DNA of 54,444 bases from Candidatus Zhuqueibacterota bacterium (GTDB lineage Bacteria > Zhuqueibacterota > Zhuqueibacteria > Residuimicrobiales > Oceaniaggregativiventaceae), in assembly GCA_014728085.1 (NCBI GenBank), contig WJMF01000216.1, positions 1 to 54,444 of the forward strand, in the 5' to 3' direction. The notes beneath the pieces are model-generated. The model had not been told where the DNA came from. It did no database searches and worked only from the letters and a program-made list of their open reading frames with translations. The position numbers and the translations under genes are program-made. Shown here in pieces: positions 16,756 through 26,094 of this stretch. The stretch's first letter is position 1. Each line of letters starts with the position of its first letter.

Positions 16756-19224
16756 GTGAGGTGTGATTTGAGACCCATAGTGTTTTTTATTATTCTATCT
16801 TTATTAATCGTTTCTTTTTCCGAGGCTCAACAATTCCAAACCCTGGTCAATGAACCTGTGGGCCCAGGTGTGATTTACAAAAGTATTACTGAACCCACAA
16901 AGCCCTGGTCAATCCAGGTGTTGACCGTGGATCTGGGCAATCCATATATTGATATTGAAACGGTAAAGGCAAGGGATCGGCTTCAGGGATTAGAAAAGAC
17001 AAGCTCGATGGCATTGCGAAATGACTCGCTCGGTCACTATGTAGTCGGGGCTGTTAACGGAGATTTTTTCGATAATACCGGAACGCCGATCAATGCGCAA
17101 ATATCCCAGGGGAATCTGTTGCGCCCCCCAATTTCTCCTCCGACAATTGCTTTTAATATTAACAATCTTCCCGCCATTAATCGCGTTTCTTTTCATGGCA
17201 CGATACATGTAAATGATTCTTACCAGCGCATACATTCAGTGAATATGACAAGAAAAGCTGATGAAATGGTACTCTACAACACCTATAGGGGAAATACAAC
17301 CCGAACCAACAAGTGGGGAACGGAAATCCTCATCCATCCCCTGCATAGGTGGCTTGTCAACGACACCCTTTTGTGCGTGGTCAAAGCCAGGCAAACTCAA
17401 ACAGGCGATATGACGATCCCGCAGGGCAGTGCGGTGCTTTCGGGGCATGGTAGTGCCGGTCAATTTTTGTCATCACAAGTGGAGGTCGGCGATACGCTAC
17501 GGATCTGGCTCGGACTAAGTCCCGGTCTGCCGCGCCTGGAAGAGATGGTGGGCGGATATGTTCAGCTGGTTAAAAACGGTAAAAACTATGTGGATACGAG
17601 TTATTTAAATCACAACAAACCGGCTTTTACCTATGTTCGACATCCCCGCACCGCTATTGGTTATTCCGCGGATAAACAAACACTTTATTTGGTTACTGTT
17701 GATGGGCGCCAGCGCATCAGCGCCGGTATGACGCTTCCTGAATTGGCTGACTTTATGATCTCACTCGGCGCTCACGACGCGTTGAATTTAGATGGCGGTG
17801 GATCTACGACCATGGTGGTTCGTCACCAGATTAAAAATTCTCCTTCGGATGAAGGGGGTGAAAGAGCTGTTTGCAATGCGCTGTTGGTGGTTGCCGAAAC
17901 ACCGCCGAGCCCTCTGGTGACTATTAGCGTAGCTCCGGATTCCTTTCGTGTTTTGGCCGGGCAATCGGTTTCTCTGCAAGCCACGGCCAGAGATACTTTT
18001 TACAATCCCGTTCCGCTTGACTTTAAGGAACTGGATATCTCCTTTGCTTCTTCACTGGGAACGCTTTCCGGAGAAGGCCTTTTTACAGCCGCGGTCTCTT
18101 GTGATAGTGGCTATATTCTGCTGAGTAAAGATGGGTTAAAGGATTCTGCCTTTGTGGCGGTTAAATCTGTTGAAAAGTATACAATTTCTCCCTCGCTGGT
18201 TGTAACAGATACGATGAGCACGGTTTCTTTTCAGACAAAAGTTGTGGATAGTGATGGTGAAATTCATGTTTTAACGCCGGATTATTCTGTTTTGGATAAC
18301 CATATCGGCTCAATTGATGAGACCGGCATGTTTATTCCATCCGGTAAAGGCGAAACAGCTGTCATTAGCCGCTATTTATCCTATAGCGACACTGCCCGGG
18401 TAAAGGTGCAGGTGGGGACCGATATATTGAAAATCGATTCTGTGGAGAGTATGGATAGCTGGTCTTTCTTACAACAAAATTGCGACAGCAACAGAACAAA
18501 AATATCCTTATCGGGTAATTCAGTAACGTCGGGAGAATCAGCCCTGCGCCTTGACTATAGCTATAAATATCAACATCGCAATGAATATTGGTTATATCTG
18601 GACACTGAGCAAATCCTGTTTGGTATCCCAGATACATTGTTGATGGATATCAAACTGGACGGTTGGACGCATAGAATATATGTTTTTGCAGAGACAGCAA
18701 CTCGGGAGCAATTTCGTCTTTTTCCGCGGCCGCATCCGGAAATCGTAAATGCATTTAACAGGGTAGCTGTTCCATTAAAACCTCCTCCCGGTTCAGAGGC
18801 TGATAAATTCATTTTTCCTGTCAAGTTAACCCGGATCGCCATACGTTTGATTAACGACAAGATCGAAGATAAACTTTATTCGGGCACGCTTTTCTTTGAT
18901 AATTTGCGGGCGAGTTATCCCACCAAAACCCACGTTGTCTCCCATAATAAGGAATCGATTCCTCATTATCTTTATCTTTATCAAAATTATCCCAACCCGT
19001 TCAATGAAAAGACAACCATTATAATCGAATCCGGACGTTCTCAGAATATCGATATAAAGGTTTATGATATTCTCGGCAGAAATGTTGCGACGCTTTTTTC
19101 CGGTATATTGGAGAGGGGTATCAATAAATTTTTGTTCAAGGCGGAGGAGCTATCCAGCGGGATATATTTTCTTACAGTGGACCCTCCCCTGGCCAAGCCC
19201 CGCAAAATGGTTTTTGCAAAGTAA
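16756..19224 (+). CDS. secreted phosphodiester glycosidase (NAGPA)-like T9SS cargo
   Basis: 822 aa from GTG 16756; TTG 16768, with GAGG 6 nt upstream, is an equally good start. The signal peptide ends near SEAQQ. A phosphodiester-glycosidase domain (PF09992 type) covers about 40-375: NGDFFDNTGTPI, RTAIGYSADKQTLYLVTVDG and NLDGGGSTTMV. Two Ig-like stretches follow (~395-545), then a beta-sandwich that may bind carbohydrate (~560-720) and a T9SS sorting module (YPNPFNEKTTI to SSGIYFLTV). The family removes sugars bound through phosphodiester links, such as N-acetylglucosamine-1-phosphodiesters. Expected at the surface or outside the cell. It pairs with the upstream TPR lipoprotein gene. Confidence 0.88.
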   Translation: MRCDLRPIVFFIILSLLIVSFSEAQQFQTLVNEPVGPGVIYKSITEPTKPWSIQVLTVDLGNPYIDIETVKARDRLQGLEKTSSMALRNDSLGHYVVGAVNGDFFDNTGTPINAQISQGNLLRPPISPPTIAFNINNLPAINRVSFHGTIHVNDSYQRIHSVNMTRKADEMVLYNTYRGNTTRTNKWGTEILIHPLHRWLVNDTLLCVVKARQTQTGDMTIPQGSAVLSGHGSAGQFLSSQVEVGDTLRIWLGLSPGLPRLEEMVGGYVQLVKNGKNYVDTSYLNHNKPAFTYVRHPRTAIGYSADKQTLYLVTVDGRQRISAGMTLPELADFMISLGAHDALNLDGGGSTTMVVRHQIKNSPSDEGGERAVCNALLVVAETPPSPLVTISVAPDSFRVLAGQSVSLQATARDTFYNPVPLDFKELDISFASSLGTLSGEGLFTAAVSCDSGYILLSKDGLKDSAFVAVKSVEKYTISPSLVVTDTMSTVSFQTKVVDSDGEIHVLTPDYSVLDNHIGSIDETGMFIPSGKGETAVISRYLSYSDTARVKVQVGTDILKIDSVESMDSWSFLQQNCDSNRTKISLSGNSVTSGESALRLDYSYKYQHRNEYWLYLDTEQILFGIPDTLLMDIKLDGWTHRIYVFAETATREQFRLFPRPHPEIVNAFNRVAVPLKPPPGSEADKFIFPVKLTRIAIRLINDKIEDKLYSGTLFFDNLRASYPTKTHVVSHNKESIPHYLYLYQNYPNPFNEKTTIIIESGRSQNIDIKVYDILGRNVATLFSGILERGINKFLFKAEELSSGIYFLTVDPPLAKPRKMVFAK

Positions 19225-19237
19225 TCAGGAGGTTATT

Positions 19238-19681
19238 ATGACGAGAAGAGATTTTCTGGTTTCAGGTATTGCAGTGGGCGTCACCTCGGCCGCCCCATCG
19301 TCTTTAGGGGCTAAAAAAATAACCGATTCGAATAATCCCTTAAATTTAAGTATGCACCCCACTTTGGAATATTCAAACATTATGCGGGAGATGATTTTGT
19401 CTCGCAATTGAATTTTATGGCCGATCAAGGATTCCGGGCTTTTGAAGACAATGGCATGAGATCCCGGCCTGTTGATGTACAGGAGAAAATCAGCAAAACG
19501 CTGGACAAACGGGGAATGGAGATGGAGGTTTTTGTTGCTTCCGCTGATTTTCAAAATATTTAAGTATATCTATCAAATGGATGCGAGCAAAATTATCGGT
19601 ATCGAGCACGGTAATTCAATTCCCGGAAAAGAAGGTGAAAAAGCGGTCATTAACGCCTATATCGCCGCTGACGGCTTGTAA
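19238..19681 (+). pseudogene. sugar isomerase (hydroxypyruvate isomerase-like TIM barrel) remnant
   Basis: It starts well: AGGAGG 5 nt before ATG 19238 and a Tat-type signal (MTRRDFLVSG). Near 19345 the family sequence moves to another frame (KYAPHFGIFKHYAGDDF, then FMADQGFRAFEDNGM and VQEKISKTLDKRGMEMEVFV). Near 19545 it jumps to the family C-terminus (IFKYIYQ, IIGIEHGNSIPGKEGEKAV) in another frame. The original frame stops at 19409-19411. About half of the barrel is missing. The motifs match Tat-exported hydroxypyruvate isomerase/xylose-isomerase-like TIM-barrel proteins as I remember them. Frameshift plus internal deletion make this a pseudogene. Confidence 0.85.
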
Positions 19682-20216
19682 ATATGTTGATCGCTATTTC
19701 AACCCATTTAATAATATCGGTGTATTGACAGAGATGAGATATTAAACCAAGAAAAGGGATACAGCACCCGACTAAAATATTGCTATATTCCTGGTGGCTA
19801 TTTGTGGTCACATAATTGTGACATAATCTACGCTTGCTAGCTGTTATAACCACCAAATATACTTATCATATTGATGGCAATGTTTACTAAAATTTAGCAA
19901 TCCTCATACTCTTCATCTGCAATTTTGTTGGTTTTCCTCATTATTTTCGTGCTCAAGTCTATATTTATCAGTGATTTTTTGTAATCTATTCAAACCGTGT
20001 CAATCCTCTTAGGCAAATCCAGCCTTGGTGGTTTTAATGATTGGTCAGGCGGATTCCTTTATGGAATAATTTTTGCTTAAAACATATTCAAATCGACAGT
20101 TTGATTCGATAGAATTTAAACGGATGCAAAGACAGCAACTCGTAGCACTCTGATTATTTTGAACCGAATCTGATTGTGGTATCTGTCAAGATAATGGTCG
20201 ATTCAGGCTAAAGGGT
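19682..20216. other. intergenic region before the sugar transferase
   Basis: About 535 bp, AT-rich, with no credible gene. It contains the exact palindrome GTCACA-TAAT-TGTGAC at 19807-19822. It may hold deleted remains of the catabolic cluster, but I recognise no protein motif. Confidence 0.4.
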
Positions 20217-22244
20217 ATGAGGAATAGAATGAATGTGTCATCGATTTTGGAAGAGGTGGATAAATCTTTTGATTCACAGGCGCTGCCAAAAGAAGGAGAG
20301 ATACAGGTAAGTAGATTTTTTCCTTTTACTATTGACTTTTTGCTTTTTTTATTCTCCTTTTTTTTCATTAATGCTCTCGAACAACGAGATTTAACCCTAT
20401 CCATGGATCCATTGCTTCCTGATCTATTAATATTGACTAGCGTGATATGGTTGCTGGTTGCTTTGTGCAGTGGCCGCTTGAAACTGGAGCGGTATCGTTC
20501 TTTGAATGAATTTTTTCATTTCTTCTTACGCACAATCATATATATGCTCTTTGTTACTACCCTGGCAGTAAATATTTTTGGTATGAATGTATTTTTCCGC
20601 CACCATGTATGCGGTACCTTTGGTCTGTTATTGCTTTTGGAACTCGCGGTCATCCCGTCATTATATTTTAAATCTAGCTCTAAATGGAAAAAATGCAGTT
20701 TTAAAAACGGTTATATCGGGGATTTGCACATGCCTCTTGCATGGATAGACATGAGTTTTTTGCTCATCTCCTATTTCGGTGTTCATTATTTGCTCTATGA
20801 CGTGTTTTATAAGGATACTTTTACTCTTCACATCCTAATAATCCATATTGGAGTGGGTCTTGTTTCCGCTACCTGGACGCATAAATATAAAAAAACGCCA
20901 CCGCAAAATATTTATTTCGCTTATCCGCCATTTTTCAAGTCTGGTATTTTGACTGCTGCTGTTTTTGCTCTACTTGTTTTTGGGGTTGGTCTTTATAAAG
21001 ATCGGTTGTATTTATTATTCGGTCCGATTCCGATACTGATGTTGCTGGAACTACCTCTTTGTTTTTTTTATTGTCGTACACGATTAATGCCTAAAGAGTA
21101 TGATATTGAAGATATTGATGTGGTGAACCGACTTTTACAACAGGAAAAAACGGATGCCGTTGAAGTTGAAAAAATAAAACTGAAAAAATCCGTTCGTGAT
21201 AAACTCGAACTGCTTTATCTTACCGAGCGTCCTGATCTGTTTTCTTTTTTGGAGAATAACATTAATCTCGATTGTATTGAATCGACTGCTACTCGCGTTT
21301 TTAATACCGACAAACTCTTTAAGATTAAAGCGCTGGAAAATTTTTCCATACAGTTCTTTATCAATTTTAATCAGATTAATAATTTCCGTCATTTAAATGA
21401 TTATTTTCTAAATGTTCATCGCAAATTGACCGCTAGCGGATATTTTGTCGGTTGTAAGAACCGTTTTGATGATTATCATGAACAAATTTATCAAAAATAC
21501 CCACCCTTTATGGCCCGTCTTATCTATTCATCTTATGTTCTTTTCAGGCAGGTTTTGCCCGGAATACCCGGAATCAGATGTATTTGCCGGGCAATTCCGC
21601 ATGGTCGCAATACCGTTATCTCCAAAGCAGAATTATTGGGAAGGCTCTATTTTTGCGGCTTTAGAGTTATAAATGTAACCGAATTGAACGGGCACATCTA
21701 TTATATCGTCCAAAAAGCCAAGAGCCCATTATTATACAGAAATCCCTCGCAGGGTCTTTTTATCGAGCTGAAACGGATTGGTTATCAGGGGCAGGTCATC
21801 CGTATTAAAAAATTGCGTACTATGTATCCCTATTCCGAATATATTCAGGATATCGTGTTTTCTCAGAATAGACTGAACCGGAATGGTAAAATACGAGATG
21901 ATTTTCGGGTAACGAAATGGGGCAAGTTTTTTCGTCGCCTGTGGCTGGATGAATTGCCTCAGCTGATCAATTATCTGCACGGTGACCTCAGCCTTGTGGG
22001 AGTGCGTGCCCTGAGTGAACACTATTTCAATCTCTATCCAAAAGATGTCCAAAATCTTCGCATTAAGACCAAACCGGGACTGATCCCCCCTTATTATGCC
22101 GATATGCCGAAGGACTTTGATGCGATTGTAAAGTCCGAACGCATATATCTCGAACGTAAATTGCAAGAACCTTTTTCAACTGATGTACTTTATTTCTGCA
22201 AAGCGATTTATAATATCGTGTTCAAGAGGGCAAGATCGGCATAA
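20217..22244 (+). CDS. membrane polyprenyl-phosphate sugar transferase
   Basis: 675 aa (start ATG 20217; ATG 20229 with GAGGA 5 nt upstream is possible). The N-terminal third has several membrane spans (~35-60, 65-85, 98-118, 125-145, 175-195, 240-260). A soluble middle (~300-510) has no name I can give, but includes AELLGRLYFCGFRVINVTEL. The C-terminal domain is a bacterial sugar transferase (PF02397 type): KKLRTM, RVTKWGKFFRR, the catalytic Asp-Glu of LDELPQLIN, GDLSLVGVR and the acidic KPGLIPPYYADMPK. The enzyme would transfer a sugar-1-phosphate to undecaprenyl phosphate, starting a surface polysaccharide. The usual SLVGPRP motif reads SLVGVRA. It is intact among pseudogenes. Confidence 0.88.
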   Translation: MRNRMNVSSILEEVDKSFDSQALPKEGEIQVSRFFPFTIDFLLFLFSFFFINALEQRDLTLSMDPLLPDLLILTSVIWLLVALCSGRLKLERYRSLNEFFHFFLRTIIYMLFVTTLAVNIFGMNVFFRHHVCGTFGLLLLLELAVIPSLYFKSSSKWKKCSFKNGYIGDLHMPLAWIDMSFLLISYFGVHYLLYDVFYKDTFTLHILIIHIGVGLVSATWTHKYKKTPPQNIYFAYPPFFKSGILTAAVFALLVFGVGLYKDRLYLLFGPIPILMLLELPLCFFYCRTRLMPKEYDIEDIDVVNRLLQQEKTDAVEVEKIKLKKSVRDKLELLYLTERPDLFSFLENNINLDCIESTATRVFNTDKLFKIKALENFSIQFFINFNQINNFRHLNDYFLNVHRKLTASGYFVGCKNRFDDYHEQIYQKYPPFMARLIYSSYVLFRQVLPGIPGIRCICRAIPHGRNTVISKAELLGRLYFCGFRVINVTELNGHIYYIVQKAKSPLLYRNPSQGLFIELKRIGYQGQVIRIKKLRTMYPYSEYIQDIVFSQNRLNRNGKIRDDFRVTKWGKFFRRLWLDELPQLINYLHGDLSLVGVRALSEHYFNLYPKDVQNLRIKTKPGLIPPYYADMPKDFDAIVKSERIYLERKLQEPFSTDVLYFCKAIYNIVFKRARSA

Positions 22245-22297
22245 AGAATTTAAGTTAATACAAATCGATTATTTTACGGTTGGATTTTGTATTTTTT

Positions 22298-22633
22298 TCG
22301 GTTACCTTTCAAAGGCCTTCCATCAAATTCTCGCGCCGCTAAGAGCTACGGTTTTTGCAGGAAGAACAAATTACAGATTCGTTGTTGAGTAAAGTTTAAG
22401 AAATACAAAAACTGGCCAAAGAAAGAGACCAATCCATTGCCGAAATGGCACTCTCCTGGGTTTTACGGGATCAACGGGTTACCTCGGCCCTGATAGGTGT
22501 CAGCAGTCCGGAACAGCTGGATGCCAATCTCCGCGCCCTTGGAAAAAGCGAGTTTGCCCAGGAACACCTTGACAAGATAAATGCTCTGTTCCCCATGAAA
22601 ACGTATTCAATCAATTGTCAAAGTCGGGATTGA
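22298..22633 (+). pseudogene. C-terminal remnant of an aldo/keto reductase
   Basis: The family C-terminus is spread over more than one frame. GLPSNSRAAKSYGF is in one frame. A shift then gives LQEEQITDSLLSKV, an in-frame TAA at about 22396, and then EIQKLAKERDQSIAEMALSW, VLRDQRVTSALIGVSSPEQL and LDKINALFP to the TGA at 22633. This matches the C-terminal third of YghZ-type aldo/keto reductases (MALSWVLRD.RVTS.LIG.S..EQL). The N-terminal two thirds, with the catalytic Tyr/Lys/His and start, are gone. Confidence 0.85.
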
Positions 22634-22658
22634 AACACAAAATGGTGGAGGTTTAACA

Positions 22659-23078
22659 ATGAGGAGCGCGGCAATGATATTGTTTCTGTTGGCGGTGGCG
22701 TTATGTCTGACTGTTCTGATGGTTTCGAACGGCTGTAACGATAAAAATGCGGATGAGCCTTTTCGGGATCCTGCTCTCTCCTTTGATCAGCGCGTTGATG
22801 ATGTGGCAGTGAAACGGCTCTTCAAGGCCCGGTTCAAACTCGGCATGTTCGATCCGCCTGAGCGTGTGCCCTATGCTCAGATTCCGTATTCGGTAAACAA
22901 TTGTGCTAAACGTGACCATCAAAGGATCAAAACATCTATAAACGGTTACGAAATACATATTATATGGAGAACAAGACTGCAAAATGAAACGTTATTACCT
23001 TGGTTTTTCAATTATTTCCCTGTTGATGATCTATATTGGATGTGCCCCCACCATTCCCGGGAAGTTACCCTCCTATGA
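22659..23078 (+). pseudogene. collapsed glycoside hydrolase family 3 gene
   Basis: An intact start (GGAGG before ATG 22659) leads into a lipoprotein signal (AVALCLTVLMVSNGC) and the GH3 N-terminal phrase FRDPALSFDQRVDD. The next residues, VAVKRLFKARFKLGMFDPPE and RVPYAQIPYSV, belong to the end of the GH3 catalytic domain several hundred residues later. Sequence after about NNCAKRDH is unrelated and the frame runs 95 nt into the next gene. A large internal deletion plus loss of the C-terminus is the simplest reading. Export and translation signals survive, but the catalytic domain does not. Confidence 0.82.
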
Positions 23079-26016
23079 CTATAGTGGAATGGACAAATTT
23101 ACCCGTAACGTACATAAGAAGGTTGAAAAATTCCTCGGCCAGTGTTGGTATCGTCAGTGCCCTGTTGAGCTTCCAAGATCGGTGAGAATAGACAGTCTCT
23201 GTGCCGACGAGGATGAGAAGAAAATTGTGGTTTTTTTCAACAAACCCTTCTCTTATCCCGCTTATCGGCCTGACAATGTTAAGGCGCTTTACCAATTGTT
23301 TCGTTCTGTTTTGGGAAAAAGATTTCGAGATTATGATATTGCAATAAAGTCTCTCGAGCATCCGCTGGAAGCACTGATCCCAAATTATTACCGTTCTCAT
23401 CCGGAAGAATACGATTATAGCAGGATGCCTTTTCCCGGGCAAGAGACCGTGCGCTTTATTGAAAACCGGTCCAGACCATTTTCGATTCAAAAGGGGTTAC
23501 AAGACAGGTATATCGCTTTATGGCACAGTCATGGCTGGTATTATGATCATCAACAAAACCGCTGGCAATGGCAAAGACCGCGCTTATTTCAGACAGTGGA
23601 GGACTTGCTGCCGGGGTCCTTTACCTTGCCCTACTTGATCCCAATGCTGGAAAATGCAGGTGCACGCGTTTTTGTACCGCGGGAACGCGATATTCAGAGC
23701 CGGCAATGCGTCGTCGATAATGACGGGTCTCTGCAACCTGAACGCTCTCTTTACCGCGAGACCTCTTTAGACAGCATTCACAGCTGGATTACCGCCCGGG
23801 ATTCCGGATTCGCAGTGGGAGCCCCTCCTTACTGCGCCAATGAAAATCCTTTTTCTCAAGGTACCTTTGTTACTGCTTTTTCAGATTCCTCTGTTTCCGC
23901 CAAAGTTGAGTGGATTCCATTTATTCCCTCTGCAGGTTATTACGCTGTCTATATCAGCTATCGCGCTTCCGATTTTAACGTTCCGGATGCATCCTATACG
24001 GTAAATCATTTCGGCGGAAAGACGGAATTTTTTATCGATCAACGCATCGGCGGTTCGACCTGGATATATCTCGGAACTTTTAAATTTAAACAGGGTGCCC
24101 ATTCCGATTCGGGATCGGTCGTGTTGACAAACAAAAGCCGAAATCCCGATCTGCTCGTCAGTGCGGATGCGGTACGGTTTGGCGGTGGTATGGGAAATGT
24201 GCTCAGAGGGGGAAGAACGAGCAACAGACCGCGGTTTATGGAGGCGGCCCGCTATCATCTGCAATATTCAGGCATGCCGGATACACTGGTATATAATTTG
24301 AATGATGATGAGAACGATTATCGCGATGATTATCAAAGCCGCGGAGAATATGTGAATTATCTCGTTGGCGCTCCCAGTGGCCCCAATAAGAACCGGAAGG
24401 TAAAAGGATTGGGCATTCCAATCGATGTCTCGCTTGCTTTTCATACTGATGCCGGCTTTACACTCGGAGATACCACCATAGGCACTCTCTCTATATACAG
24501 CCTTTATGGAGCCGATACCACCCAGTACTTCCCAAATGGAATATCCCGCCTGGCCAACAGGGATTTAGCGGATATATTGCAAACAAATATTGTCGAGGAT
24601 ATCCGAAAAAAATGGAACAAAAATTGGACCAGGCGTTCACTTTTTCAGGGGCTATACAGCGAGGCATACCGCCCCAATGTTCCGTCCGTTTTGATCGAGT
24701 TATTATCGCATCAGAATTTTGCCGACATGAAATATGCGCTTGATCCGAGGTTCCGTTTTGATGTTGCCAGAGCCATGTACAAGGGATTGGCTCGTTTTAT
24801 AGCTTTTCAACACCGCCAACCTCTGACAATAGCTCCTCTGCCGGTTACTCATCTCAGAGCGTCGTTTAGTGACGATGACAGCGTACTGGTTGAATGGAAA
24901 CCCAATTTAGATCCATTGGAATCCGGTGCTGTTGCTTCTGGTTATATCCTCTACACCAGAACGAATGAATCCGGATTTGATAACGGCAGATATGTGTCAC
25001 GGCCTTTTATTAAAGTCAGGATTAAACCGAATATTATTTATAGTTATAAAGTTTGCGCCGTGAATGCCGGAGGGAAGAGTTTTCCCTCGGAGATTATTGC
25101 TTTAGGTATGCAAAAGAACGGCGAGCAAGATCCGGTTTTGATTGTGAATGGCTTTGATCGTATCTGTGGAGCTGCAACGATTAATAAAGCACCGTTCAAA
25201 GGTTTTTTCAATATCCATGATGAAGGTGTTGCTGACGGATATGATTTTCTCTTTACCGGCAATCAGGTAAATTTTGATCCGAAATCCCTTTTTCTGAGCA
25301 ATGATATGCCCGGATATGGAGAAAGTTTATCCGATTATGAGACTATGGTTGTTGCCGGAAATAGTTTTGATTTTTCCAAAATACACGGTAAAGCCCTTTT
25401 CGCTTGTGGCTACTCTTTTTTATCCTGCAGTGATGAAGCGGTTATGGACTCTCTGGTTATGTTAACGGATTATGATCGGGTGGATTTTATATTTGGAGAG
25501 GAAAAGCAAACCTTCGGGCTCGGGAAAAGTGCAGATTCGGCCGATTATACCGTTTTCCCTGCTGCATTGCAGAAACAGGTAAGACAGTATTGTTTACAGG
25601 GGGGCCGATTGTTTATTTCAGGAGCTTATGTGGCAACCGATTTGATTTCAGGAAAAGACAAGGATGACTCTGATGTTTGTTTTGCTCGCGACATTTTAAA
25701 AATCGACTGGGACTCAAATTATGGTGCCGGAACCGGCAAAGTCTTTTCAATTGATGAGGCTTTTAATGTTGGGGGTGTGATCCGGTTCAACACTGTTTAT
25801 GATCGGGATCGTTATAAGGTTGAAGCTCCGGATGCAATTACAGCCTGTACTGACGCCCGGGTTATCCTGCGTTATAGCGAGAATGAACGAGGTGCCGGCG
25901 TGGCATTTTCAGGTCCTTATCAGCTTGTCCTGCTTGGATTTCCCTTTGAGAGCATCATTTCCGAGCAAGACCGCCATATGCTGATGCAGAGAATTATGGC
26001 TTTTCTATCTCAATAA
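22984..26016 (+). CDS. large lipoprotein with amidase-like domain, golvesin-type insert and FN3 domain
   Basis: 1010 aa. Lipoprotein signal (SIISLLMIYIGC, Cys20). The pattern of an N-acetylmuramoyl-L-alanine amidase-type zinc site is visible: His in LWHSHGWYY (~182), Glu in QTVEDLL (~205), His in LAFHTDAG (~484) and Glu in VLIELLSHQN (~570). The domain is interrupted at about 298-402 by a golvesin/xanthan-lyase-like beta domain (AGYYAVYISYRAS, GGSTWIYLGTFKF, VSADAVRFGGG). An FN3-like region (~610-710) and an uncharacterised C-terminal domain with a glutamine-amidotransferase-like feel follow. Related proteins are often annotated as xanthan lyase or amidase in Bacteroidetes; the substrate is uncertain. 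The ribosome binding site is poor. Confidence 0.78.
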   Translation: MKRYYLGFSIISLLMIYIGCAPTIPGKLPSYDYSGMDKFTRNVHKKVEKFLGQCWYRQCPVELPRSVRIDSLCADEDEKKIVVFFNKPFSYPAYRPDNVKALYQLFRSVLGKRFRDYDIAIKSLEHPLEALIPNYYRSHPEEYDYSRMPFPGQETVRFIENRSRPFSIQKGLQDRYIALWHSHGWYYDHQQNRWQWQRPRLFQTVEDLLPGSFTLPYLIPMLENAGARVFVPRERDIQSRQCVVDNDGSLQPERSLYRETSLDSIHSWITARDSGFAVGAPPYCANENPFSQGTFVTAFSDSSVSAKVEWIPFIPSAGYYAVYISYRASDFNVPDASYTVNHFGGKTEFFIDQRIGGSTWIYLGTFKFKQGAHSDSGSVVLTNKSRNPDLLVSADAVRFGGGMGNVLRGGRTSNRPRFMEAARYHLQYSGMPDTLVYNLNDDENDYRDDYQSRGEYVNYLVGAPSGPNKNRKVKGLGIPIDVSLAFHTDAGFTLGDTTIGTLSIYSLYGADTTQYFPNGISRLANRDLADILQTNIVEDIRKKWNKNWTRRSLFQGLYSEAYRPNVPSVLIELLSHQNFADMKYALDPRFRFDVARAMYKGLARFIAFQHRQPLTIAPLPVTHLRASFSDDDSVLVEWKPNLDPLESGAVASGYILYTRTNESGFDNGRYVSRPFIKVRIKPNIIYSYKVCAVNAGGKSFPSEIIALGMQKNGEQDPVLIVNGFDRICGAATINKAPFKGFFNIHDEGVADGYDFLFTGNQVNFDPKSLFLSNDMPGYGESLSDYETMVVAGNSFDFSKIHGKALFACGYSFLSCSDEAVMDSLVMLTDYDRVDFIFGEEKQTFGLGKSADSADYTVFPAALQKQVRQYCLQGGRLFISGAYVATDLISGKDKDDSDVCFARDILKIDWDSNYGAGTGKVFSIDEAFNVGGVIRFNTVYDRDRYKVEAPDAITACTDARVILRYSENERGAGVAFSGPYQLVLLGFPFESIISEQDRHMLMQRIMAFLSQ

Positions 26017-26029
26017 CCACTAAGCGGAT

Positions 26030-26058
26030 TTGCATTAGGATAAGAGTTTTGCTATATT
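26030..26058 (+). promoter_or_regulatory. sigma70-like promoter of ppk
   Basis: TTGCAT (26030-26035), a 17-bp spacer and TATATT (26053-26058), 36 bp before the ppk start codon. Confidence 0.5.
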
Positions 26059-26094
26059 AAAAGATATTGACCGTAGACAAAAGAGACTAGAGAG

